Assembly (NCBI GenBank): GCA_010909725.1
Contig: JAACMV010000016.1
Location: forward strand, 659,501-723,500
DNA: 64,000 nucleotides
DNA from: Picochlorum sp. 'celeri'
Lineage: Eukaryota > Chlorophyta > Trebouxiophyceae
Direction: 5' to 3'
Positions 21,458-30,971 of the stretch are shown here, one piece after another; position 1 is the first letter of the stretch; every line of letters starts with the position of its first letter. The position numbers and the translations under genes were made by a program. Under the pieces are notes generated by a model that did not search any database, had not been told where the DNA came from, and saw only the letters and a program-made list of their open reading frames with translations.

Positions 21458-21862
21458 CTCGCAGTGTGTGCATCAGTCATGCCCCTGTGACTCACAGGCT
21501 GTGAGGGACAGACTAGTGACTCCAAATACCATCGTTTCCCTTCTCGTTGTTGCATACTTGTTGTGGCTGGTTCATACTCTTGAGTTTTGCCTGTAGAATG
21601 TTGTTGGTCATTCTTGGGCTTTTCAATGTTTGTTCCGGCTACCTCCAAGCAGTTGTTTTGTAAAGTGTGCGCATCAGTCATGTCCTTGTCCGGGACAGAC
21701 TAGTTACTCCAAATAATACAATCGTTTTTCCTCCTCGGTGTTGCATACTTGTTGTGGCTGGTACGTATTCGCGAGTTGTTTGCCCCAGATAAGTGTTGGT
21801 CATTCTTGGGCTACTCGACATTTGTTCCGGCTCCTTGTAAGCAATTGTTCTGTAAAGTTTTA
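21458..21862. repeat. About 200-bp degenerate tandem pair
   Basis: Two diverged copies starting near the GCATCAGTCATG at 21,470 and 21,670. Both contain GGGACAGACTAG, TTGTTGTGGCTGGT and TTGGTCATTCTTGGGCT in the same order. Non-coding. Confidence 0.7.
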
Positions 21863-22484
21863 GCATACCTGTCAAGGTTATTAGAGTGTGGCAAGCTCCA
21901 ACCTTGTCGGGCGTGTTTCCCGTGTGGGTTGAGTATCACTCGAGCGTTAACAACGCACGGGTCGCTCATACCCACACGAGGCCACAGGGGAGGTCTAAAA
22001 GACCTTGCAGAAATTGGTACCCATGGTTTATTTTATGACAACATATATACGGTTATTGAACTAGTGTTTGGGTATTCTATGGCTTGACATGTGAATTTAA
22101 AATTTCAAAATTTTGCCGACTATAGTCGACTAGCTAGTCAGCTGGTCATCGGATCCGATGGGATTGGGCTCTGGGCGGCCAGTATGCTCGGTGCAATAGC
22201 AAGAGCATATCATACACACATACATATATATAAGCCCCCTAACTTTTCTTATTTTTATACAAGCAGGGTTCTCGGGCGGCCACGATGCCTCATGGTCGAG
22301 TTTGGCCCCGAAACCCCGTCAATCGACTCCTTTTGACGAGCTCTATCACATGGTGGTGTCAGAATTGGCAAAATGCTTACAGATTTCGAGCAACGACCAT
22401 TTTTTGAATTTCAGCCTCAAATCGCAGAAAACCATTCGGGTGGAGACGGTAACAGCAGAATCAATTAAGAGCGGCCTTATGAAA

Positions 22485-23105
22485 TTTTAAAGTCAATATT
22501 GAAGTTCCGTGCCGGACAGCCTTGGGACAAATAAGTCGATGCTCAGACTGATTGGGAGGGCAACAGTTCTGGGTCTTAGAGCACTGATATGGGCATGCCA
22601 AGTCGCTCTATGATATTTACAAAGTAATACCGTGCATATGAAGCCCACTCCTTCAGTGAGGCGGGGAAGCTAGAAAGTCCGATTTTGGCATTCATGGGCT
22701 GGTTTGACCTGTCTCCGCATTCAGGGCAAGCTCATTCAAGCCTCCACAGGCTCCTCCTCTTGATCAGTACTATACTCCCTCTAGAGGGAGAAGATCTCCT
22801 CCCCATCTGGGCAATCCTTGGACCCATACTCTGATATTTCTCCAGAGCATTCTGTCGTCTGTCCTTCTATGTCTACATCTTCTTCCTCACTGTGTTGTTG
22901 CTTTTTCTTCCCCCCTCGGGATGAACTGTAGACGAAGTTCAATGTCAGATATGCGTTCATTGATTTCCTTAAAGAATCTTGAGGACTGAAGGAACCACGG
23001 ATGCTAGTTTTCTAGAAAATGCTGTGATGGTGTGCATGTACATTCATGGAACAGGATTCTTTTTCATGGAGTGAATAACTCTACAATTGAGCAAACAATT
23101 TTGTT
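22485..23105. other. Intergenic region, no gene recognised
   Basis: Sequence between TIR element C and the stop of the glycosyltransferase gene. No coding signal or clear repeat was seen; the left half is shared with no other part of the window that I could find. Confidence 0.4.
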
Positions 23106-26100
23106 TCATGCGCATGCTGGATCGTTATCAATGCTAAAATCTGGAATGACAGTTTTCAGCACTTTTTCGACTGCAGGTCTGGCATGAGGCAGGTCAAAAT
23201 GTTCCTTAAGTCTTGCCCAAGCCTTTTCCCGGAGCGAGTACCACTTATCCTTGTTTGATATCAGAACATGCATTTGTTTAGCAAATTCTAGCGATGTATT
23301 ACCGTAAAGAGCCTCATTATCATGCCTGAGATACATGGACTCTAGTGCGATTGGGGTACCAATGACTGGAACCCCGTTCACAACAGCTTCGGCAACCTAA
23401 ACACAAAACGCAAATAAATGAAACTTTCCGGAACTGATAAGACAGGTAATGTTTTACTGTCCAAGATCGCTATGAAACCATCATCATACCTTTCCCTTTA
23501 CACCTGCTCCACTCAGTAACGGGGCTAACGAGACACGGACTGATCCATACAGCTCCTTCAGCTGCATTATGAAAGTTCAAGGAGCACATCAATCTTATAG
23601 TTTCAATTCAATTAGCTTGAAAGATGGAAAATTTGCTTAATGTTCAGATGAATTTCGTTAACAATTACAGATTCATTTACCTGATGGTAAGGTAAGTTTC
23701 TGTGAACAGACACAAAGTCTTTGTGCTTCATAAACAACTCTTCAATTTCTGCTGGAATAATATTGGACCCTACAATATGTAAACGTATGTCATCGTTATT
23801 TGTTTCTCCAAACGTACGCATGTATGCTGGAAATATATCTTCCAGAAGCACGTGAACAGCCTGCTGGTTAGGTGGATGGTTCATGTTCCCAATGAAGAGG
23901 CAACCTTTCCTTGCATGAAACGGAGTCGAACTCCAGCTCTTGAAGGAAAGATCATACAAATTTGATATCATAACTGATTGGAGATTGGGAATCATTTTTG
24001 TAACCAATGCAATCTCTACATCACTAACAAAAATGCTCATACGGGATACTCGTAATAACATGAGCTCCTTCCTCATCTTGTCGATAAGGTCAATAGCATG
24101 TTTATCATTGCTCTCCTGAAACTTTTCTACCATTCTAATTGAACTCCTTGTGATATTGTTTGGAAAGAACCATGGGGCTTTTTTCTCAGTTACTGATCTC
24201 ATTTCCCTCAAAAAGTGCAAGTCAACTGTACAAGAAAAGAAAAAGGCACTCCCAACAATAATAATAATGCTTGAAGAGTATATAGAAGATGCCTTCTATA
24301 GAATAATTCGCACCTGTATCAAAAACGGTTACTTCCAGACATCTACTACTGATTAAAGCTTGGATCACTTCAAAGAATGGATCGCGATGAGCAACAATAA
24401 CAGCATGATATCTGCATCCTCCAGGAGGCAAAATATCCTCTATTTTGTCATCAAGCACATTCACCCCAAGGAATTTCAATCTTTGTTCATATTTTGATTT
24501 GCCACTTTCTAGAGATTTATAGTGTATTTGGACACCCATGCTTTGAATGAGTTGTAACAAATAGTCCTGGCGTATGGATCCTGCACAACATCCTTGTCAG
24601 TCTGGGTGCAGCATGAATAAACATAATTCAAACGCACTCACCCGAATCCCGGTCAATCTCGGGGAGCTGGATATCAATGAATAGCATGTTAAATTTTCGA
24701 TGGCGATGATACTCTCTGTACCCGTCTCTTTCGGGACAATGCCTCTGATGAAGAACAGCCTTCCAGGACTTGATGAAAAGTATGCTACCTTCTTTCATTA
24801 ATTTCTGCTTCTGCTCTGATGAATCATCCCCAAGACTTTTACCCTCCTGGTGATACGCAAGGCTCATAGGCTGAAACGAAACTCGGAATCCAGATTTCCG
24901 AATCTTCATACAGAGATCCGTATCCTCAAAGTATCCTTTTCCATATTTCCCATCAAAGCCACCAACCTGTCCCATTGAACAGAGTCTCTTTAAACAAATA
25001 AGAACGACTACAATGATTAATTTAAAAACATAACATACCGCGTCGAAAACGTCCTTGCGTACAAGCACAGCTGCGGCAGATCCATAGTCCACATCTCGAA
25101 AGTATGACAAGTGTGGTTGAAGCAGGTCTTTCCCCCTTTCAATGATTTCCGGTCTTCCGTCAGCCCATACTATCCCGCCAGCGTCTGTCACAAGATTTTG
25201 GTCACCGACTAGGAGAGTGCTGAGATAACCAGTCCTGTTGTAGATCATCATTGTCTGTAAGGATGTCCTTGACCATCCTGGTTGGAGGCTCCTGCAACAG
25301 AAGCCCTCAATGTAAGGTGAGATATTTGCAACACAGACTTTTACCTTGCCAAAATTCCATTCATTGTAAATTTGTACGCACCGCGTCTGAATTTACGAAC
25401 GCCAAGAACTTTCCTGTGGCATATTTTGCAAGCAATGTTGTTAGAGCCCCCAAAACCTGCACCCCCACAGGAGTCTGGTCAAATAATTCAGTTCATTCAA
25501 TGTTCCACTCTTCTTGGGCTACTTACCCATATTGATTTTATTTGAAATGGTATATGCTCTTGAATCCTAGGGCTAGATGAAGTACTTTCAGGAGACTTTT
25601 GACCCTGACTAACATCAGCATCATCAGACTTGTCCTCGACAACAATCAATTCAGCACCTTCGTATAGCGTTGCATCAAGGGCAATCTTCAAGATAGCTCT
25701 TTTCACGAAAATCTCCGGTTTCTGAAACGCTAATACGTAAGATATTGTCCCTCTTAGTCCCTTTGATGGTGGAGTGATTTGACCGCCCATAGGTGTTGCA
25801 CATTGCTCTTGGCTTGTAGAATACTGGAGGGGCCGGAATAGGTAGTCTATCTTTCTACCAAGCAGTTCTGACGAGAAGCATGCCTGGGGATTGCAATCTG
25901 GGGCTCTCAACAATACATCGCAAGGATCCATTCCAGGTGCAGCTTGTACTTCTGTATCTAGGGAGGGCAACTCCCCAACTTTCGACAGCAAGCTTTTGTA
26001 TTGCTGCCTCACCAAAAAAGGGGGGCAGTAAACGCTAGACGCAAGAGATTGAAGTAGCCAAATGAGGTAAAAAAGTAACGGCAACGAATGTCACTGATGT

Positions 26101-26229
26101 GATGGATACTTTGCCTCGGAATGTGGACATTCGAAATGTAGAACCTCGCAAGATGTCAGGACGCAAACGTTTCTTCATCTCTCTTTTGGGGTTTAATGGG
26201 GGCCGGATCTTCTTGCCTTTCCAATTCAA
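23106..26229 (-). CDS. Bifunctional GT2-GT4 glycosyltransferase, 8 exons
   Basis: Exons read on the minus strand: E1 ends 25,527; E2 25,474-25,382; E3 25,305-25,039; E4 24,966-24,642; E5 24,580-24,314; E6 24,225-23,681; E7 23,561-23,490; E8 23,396-23,106. All junctions after E3 use GT-AG and keep frame; the E3 acceptor (GAG) is the least certain. The first half is a GT-A/GT2 transferase: ISYVLAFQKPE, LIVVEDKS, FLAFVNSDA (DXD position) and GGFDGKYGKGYFEDTDLC. The second half is a GT-B/GT4 enzyme opening with MLFIDIQLPEIDRDSG, then VFDTVDLHFLREMR, a nucleotide-sugar end SLAPLLSGAGVKGK and VNGVPVIGTP. This fusion order is common in bacterial surface-polysaccharide clusters. The N terminus is unsettled: an anchor-like stretch is split between two frames near a T-run at 26,040-26,060, so an intron or indel remains. 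Acts presumably on Golgi or exported glycans. Confidence 0.8.
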
Positions 26230-26779
26230 GATTATTAATTCCGGCAGAAAAAATTATGATTAGAATGGAAAAACACAATTTTTTATTTGTCAGTCTTACA
26301 TGCCCGGCTGTGATAGTAGGGAGGAATAATCATTGACTTCTTTCCTTTTCGAATCATACATAGGCAGATGGTGATGGACCTGGTCCGCACGTGCACCGCG
26401 GTGCTCCGAACGCCCGGCCAGCTGACCTCTGCAGGGGCCCTGATGATGGACGAGCTGTCCGTGGACGTCCGCGTGGACTCCACGGCGCCCAACAGTCAAA
26501 TTTCACGCCAACTCGCAATTTCACCAAAGCGATCCATCATTCCCTATTGCAGCCAAGGGTCTTTAATCGCGACTCTGCCAGCATGCCAGGGGTCCTTTGA
26601 GGATGCACCCCGCAGCGCCCAAACTCTCTGGACAGACCGGAAGCCACGCGTTGCCGTGAAATCGACCGTATCGTCTCATCTGGCCAAATAACAGTGGGGA
26701 AAGTTGCTACACAGCTCGTGTAACTTACGAATTAGTAACTGGGAATTGACTCGATGCTCCAATTCGTCGACACTATAGG
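26230..26779. promoter_or_regulatory. Divergent intergenic region between two glycosyltransferase genes
   Basis: Separates the minus-strand GT2-GT4 gene from the plus-strand transferase, so it presumably holds both promoters and perhaps a first exon of the plus-strand gene. A GC-rich open stretch (26,368-26,691) shows no recognisable protein. Contains the 26695-26731 block shared with 1633-1668 and a short block (ACATGCCCGGCTGTGAT at 26,298) resembling 36,898. Confidence 0.4.
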
Positions 26780-28237
26780 TTGTGCACAGCCATCTCAGTA
26801 ATTGCAGTAGCAATTGCATTTAACAATGTAGCCAATAACACCGGGGTTCGAGAACCTTGGCGTTCTGAGCAAAATGTCATGATTGGGGACAAAATCTGTC
26901 TGTTTCTCGCGGTGTATCATTCATCGGGCTATCTTGAAGAAGTACTGGATCCCATCGTAAATCTTGTGGACGAACTTGTGGTGGCAGATGGACCAAGGCA
27001 CGTTAGCCTGCCACTTCTAGATGCAACAGACATGTTATATAATGAGACAATGTCGCCAATCAAAGCATTCCTTTTCAATAATTTTCAGCCCAAATACCCC
27101 GGCATACATATTGAATACATATATCGACACTGGGAGAAAGAGTCTGACCAGAGACTGTATGGATATGAGACTTGCCAAAGCCCGATCATGCTTCAAATTG
27201 ATTCAGACATGATTTTGAACATCAACAAGCAATCTCTGACATGGTTTCTTGAACAGCCACAGTACCATATTGCACAGGTGGATATCGTCAGCCTCTTCCA
27301 TCCATCAAACCCCTTGTACTACACAGGGTCTGTCACCCAGTACACAGTAGATAGATACCCACTTATGGTCAAAAGGCATCAGATGAATGCAGAAACCTAT
27401 TTTAATCATTTATGGATAGTAGGTGAGGACCAAAAATCTGTCAACAATTCGATTCACTCACCTGTTTCCATTGGGTTCTGTTATCATTTGACATTGCACA
27501 TGACTACCAAAGCCATGCTATCAAAATATGCATTTTACATAGGATCTTGGTATTCATTATATGATCCTCAGGGGTACAGACAATTGGTAGAATCTGCATA
27601 TACTGCTCAGAAAGAAAGAGGTACGAGCGCTTTGCAAGGCATGTTCCTTAGACTCAAATCAGAAAGCAGTCTTGGAGTCAAGATTGAGCCAGGCCACAGA
27701 TACACACCACTCAGTACAATTGACAAGGTATTATTCCGTCGAATTGAGGCCATTGCGAGAAGGAACATCCAGTTTGCAGGGAGAGTAGGGTGCAAAGATG
27801 CTATGATATCTCTGTCAATGATCAGTGGATGGAACTCTTGGGTAGATCTTTCATGTCTAGCACAATACAAGTCATCTGTTAATTGGCTTCACGTACAGTC
27901 CAAGAGCAATCGGCCTATTTCCTGCTCTCACGCAAATCTGAATATAGTTCGTGACAATCAATCTATCAGTTCCACGAATTTGGAAATTGTTCAAGTGCAA
28001 TCTTCTAGAGTTCTACTCTCAGGCTTGCCAAAGGATGCACTGGATCATGAAAGGTTGACTTTGTTTGATGAGATGAATATCTTGGCACTGGAGTTAATAT
28101 GCCATGCGCATGAAACAGGTTCACAAAGTTTTGAGGTACACATTCATCGACATGTGACTGATCTGATTGATTTCCATCAATTGCCAAGTTGGGTCAATGT
28201 GAGGAGCAGGATGCATGAATTTCAGATAAAGGTATAG
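26780..28237 (+). CDS. Membrane-anchored glycosyltransferase with DXD motif
   Basis: Open frame with 484 residues from 26,780; no in-frame ATG lies between the upstream stop (26,747) and 26,879. A hydrophobic stretch (CTAISVIAVAIAF), preceded by APIRRHYR, looks like a type II signal anchor, so the true start is probably in an unseen upstream exon. The catalytic part begins ICLFLAVYHSSGYLEEVLDPI, then VDELVVADGP, and LQIDSDMIL provides a DSD metal and nucleotide-sugar site, the order seen in GT-A fold enzymes. Conserved FHPSNPLYYTG and LWIVGED follow. The last 150 residues are beta-rich without a recognised domain. Likely Golgi-located; substrate unknown. The divergent GT2-GT4 neighbour suggests a shared pathway (inference). 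Confidence 0.65.
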   Translation: MCTAISVIAVAIAFNNVANNTGVREPWRSEQNVMIGDKICLFLAVYHSSGYLEEVLDPIVNLVDELVVADGPRHVSLPLLDATDMLYNETMSPIKAFLFNNFQPKYPGIHIEYIYRHWEKESDQRLYGYETCQSPIMLQIDSDMILNINKQSLTWFLEQPQYHIAQVDIVSLFHPSNPLYYTGSVTQYTVDRYPLMVKRHQMNAETYFNHLWIVGEDQKSVNNSIHSPVSIGFCYHLTLHMTTKAMLSKYAFYIGSWYSLYDPQGYRQLVESAYTAQKERGTSALQGMFLRLKSESSLGVKIEPGHRYTPLSTIDKVLFRRIEAIARRNIQFAGRVGCKDAMISLSMISGWNSWVDLSCLAQYKSSVNWLHVQSKSNRPISCSHANLNIVRDNQSISSTNLEIVQVQSSRVLLSGLPKDALDHERLTLFDEMNILALELICHAHETGSQSFEVHIHRHVTDLIDFHQLPSWVNVRSRMHEFQIKV

Positions 28238-29018
28238 CGGGAGTTGACTCGAATCACCATGGGCCTGACTTCTTTTTAGGATTGGAATATACTGAGCAAG
28301 CCCCAATTGTATCACACTTGTGTATCAACTGACAATTGTCGACCCAGGGTTGCAGACGCCTGGGGAAGTTGGGAGCTTCAAGTACAATCTTGATCACTAA
28401 GGCCAGCAAACATAGATCCTGTTAGCTTTAACTAACTTGTGCCTCATTTTTGCATACAGAGAGACTTATTTGCCGATTGACAGATCATCTTCGATGCCTC
28501 ATGAAACAGGAGTCCTCTGTCCTGCAGACTACAGGCCTGTCCAGCACCCCAGCCTTGGAGCCCCATCATCATCAACTGTTCTCTCTAAACCCCTGTTCTC
28601 AGCATTCATGTTATACTTTGATCCATTATTTCTCAATGAAAAAGAAGAAAACGAAGAGAGGATAGGTGAATTGGTGGATGATACAAGAGAGAAAGTTTGT
28701 AATTAACGTGTGCGTTGAACGCACACGTGTGTGACTGGATCAAGCCCTTGTGCGTTCTTTTATCGGCCGAAGTTTCCAGAAGTATTAGATTTTCTACTCC
28801 AGTCTTTTGGTGTCTAGAATACAGCCTCTTGGATGGAATGAATGAGGTTGCTATGGCTTTCAGGGTCTGTGTTGCTCTGAACTTGTGGCCCAACAAACGC
28901 TGACATTTTCGTCCACCAAGGAGAATCAGGAAAACTACTACAGCAAAGTGCACATGCTGAGGCGAAGCAGAAAATAGAGGAGAAGAAGCCCAAGTCTGAG
29001 GTTGATTGACTGATTGTC
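28238..29018. other. Intergenic region with a short perfect hairpin
   Basis: No gene recognised. At 28,706-28,728 the palindrome ACGTGTGCGTT-G-AACGCACACGT has 11-bp perfect arms and a single-base centre, about 470 bp after the transferase stop. Confidence 0.5.
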
Positions 29019-29099
29019 AAGAGCTCCAGCTTCAAAATAGTTAAAACAATCCTTGCCCTTTTTGCTAACGAGGAACTCAAACTTCACGAACAGTGAAGA

Positions 29100-30265
29100 T
29101 TAAGTGTCTAGATTACCACTCAATTTGACATGGAATTATCAGCAATAGTTTCCAGGCTGCAGGAGGTGAAAAAATAAGCACACAGCACAGCGACAGACGC
29201 TCATCAAGTCTACGAAAAAAGGGCTGCACATTTTCAACCACTGAGGAAGGCATGCCCTTGCCACAAGGAATGTCCCAAAACAACCGAAACTGCATCCAAG
29301 TAATCATCAATCTTTCATAAAAGCGACCTGAGCATTTGAGAGATACACGGAGATGTCCGTCAAGAGATGACCGTGCTTAGGACAACATGCCATGGCGTTT
29401 TGGCCAAGCTTTGGTGACAACAGCCCAGCGTCTGCATGTGTGTCCTGCATCTCCACGCTCGCTCTAAAAAAGCGCAACGTTCTCAAACAGTAGCAACTGA
29501 GCAAACAGCAGAAATGTCCATTCACGGGTCTGGATATTAGGAGGTTTCGCGACGCTATCCATGTACGTGCATTTGCACGCTTTCTTTGGATATTGGAGGC
29601 TAATACATATTGGCCGCAATTTACCCCCCGCCGGACGCCCCTGCGACAGGTCCTATATCTAATTTCCGCGCGATAGAATGAAATTCAGAACACCCTAATT
29701 ATTCATCCATGCACTCATGTTCAGGTGCAAGCGATCCATTGTGATTCAATGTAGTGTGAATTCCTCGGAAATCCCATGTTTAACACTATATTGCAGCATC
29801 CAAATGGAAACCTTGAGAGAATTGTCGCCAGTGTTTGGTTCCTGTCCTTGTCCCACTCACTCTTAAAAGCGATGGAGGATCCGATTGAGACAACGAAGAA
29901 AAGAATCACTGGCACTATGACCCAGGCAAAAAAGACGGTGGTTAAGACTTGCTCGCCCCAAATTTTTAGGGCATGGGCGTGCATGAGGCTCATTCCATTC
30001 CCATCTCCTTGAAAATTGCCATTCTCGCCCCATTGATACACTGGAAATGGAGTATATCCGCCGAGGGAGAGAAACAAACGCAGCGGTGAGTCATGAATAC
30101 ATTGCTATATTTGAACGACATTTGCACCACAGAGAATTCTCTAATTTCGAAATTATGGCTCATCCAAGCAATGGCTAATAGCGGGAAGTATTCGACCCCG
30201 GCATTTTCCCCAGCCAGATTCCATTCCGCGCGTTTTTTCAACGAACAAGGCTTAAAAGCGTACAC
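29100..30265 (-). pseudogene. Remnant of a membrane-protein gene (copy 1)
   Basis: Short minus-strand frames here are conserved at protein level in the second duplication copy: GGYTPFPVYQWGENGNFQG followed by GNGMSLMHAHAL and a hydrophobic segment (VIVPVILFFVV), and, further downstream, DTHADAGLLSPKLGQNAMA followed by HLLTDIS. Frames are broken by stops and by a shift near 30,075, with no splice model that I could make work. It is either a gene with introns I did not resolve or a decayed one; I do not recognise the family. Confidence 0.35.
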
Positions 30266-30971
30266 ATTTAGCGCAACATCTGAGATAGATGCTTAAGAAA
30301 CGTGCTGTTTCGCTTTATTTAGCCCGCAGTTCCCGTCCATCTGTCCCGAATCTGAAATTGGGTCCGTTGGTAACTGAGAAAACAAGTGGATTTTTTCATG
30401 CTTGAAAAATAATTTCGGCTTGTGATCTCTTAAACTAAGGGTATACAGCGTACTAAATAAATAGATGTTATTGAAAAGGTAATGCGAATCAGGGAAGTGA
30501 GAATACTGGTTAGTGTATCCAGTCCCTGTGGGATCCCCCTTGGCAGCACATTGATTGGATGAACAAGGGTATAGGGTAGGGTAGGGGTACGGCTTCCACA
30601 TCAAGAGAGAAACTGACTCGATCCAGGATATCTGGATACGTATCTATACTTACAACAGGCAAATACGATAAGAGTCGCAGACAAACTTGCATACTTTTGT
30701 TGATTACTACCAAAATTTGCATTGCTCACCTGGGATTGCGCATACTCTGCACCTCATGCTATTCCCACCAAAACCATAGTCAGTCGATTCTTTTGCACCC
30801 TTCTAACAACAACAATTACATTAATTTTTACAAATTCGCTGTGAACAGCCATTGAATCATCTTATTATATCTCTTTCATCAAACACCCATTTTCTCAGAT
30901 CCAGTCGCTCAGTCCTCAACAACAAATGAATCCAATAAACGCGTCGTAATCATAATATTCATTTCACACTA

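Larger units (their letters stand above)
17424..22484. mobile_element. 5-kb AGGCCGC-family TIR element C
   Basis: Left terminus 17,424-17,476 (TAGGCCGCTCTTAATTG, then ATTCCGTGGTTCCCGTC); right terminus 22,434-22,484 in inverse (CAGAATCAATTAAGAGCGG then CCTTA). The right subterminal region (22,090-22,430) resembles 4202-4426 of element A. No transposase-like frame is visible. The interior is made of degenerate GC-rich tandem units (17,700-19,350), a 227-bp tandem pair (20,579-21,032) and a 200-bp degenerate pair (21,460-21,862). Size and terminal inverted repeats fit a large non-autonomous DNA transposon; the superfamily is not recognised. Confidence 0.55.

Noticed and set aside
26368..26691. 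107-codon plus-strand frame in the divergent intergenic region
   Set aside because: No domain, no sensible start context, and GC-rich sequence alone explains an open frame.
2576..28237. Large-virus insertion as origin of the carbohydrate genes
   Set aside because: No capsid, polymerase or packaging gene is present, and the GT2-GT4 gene has seven spliceosomal introns; transposons explain the surroundings better.
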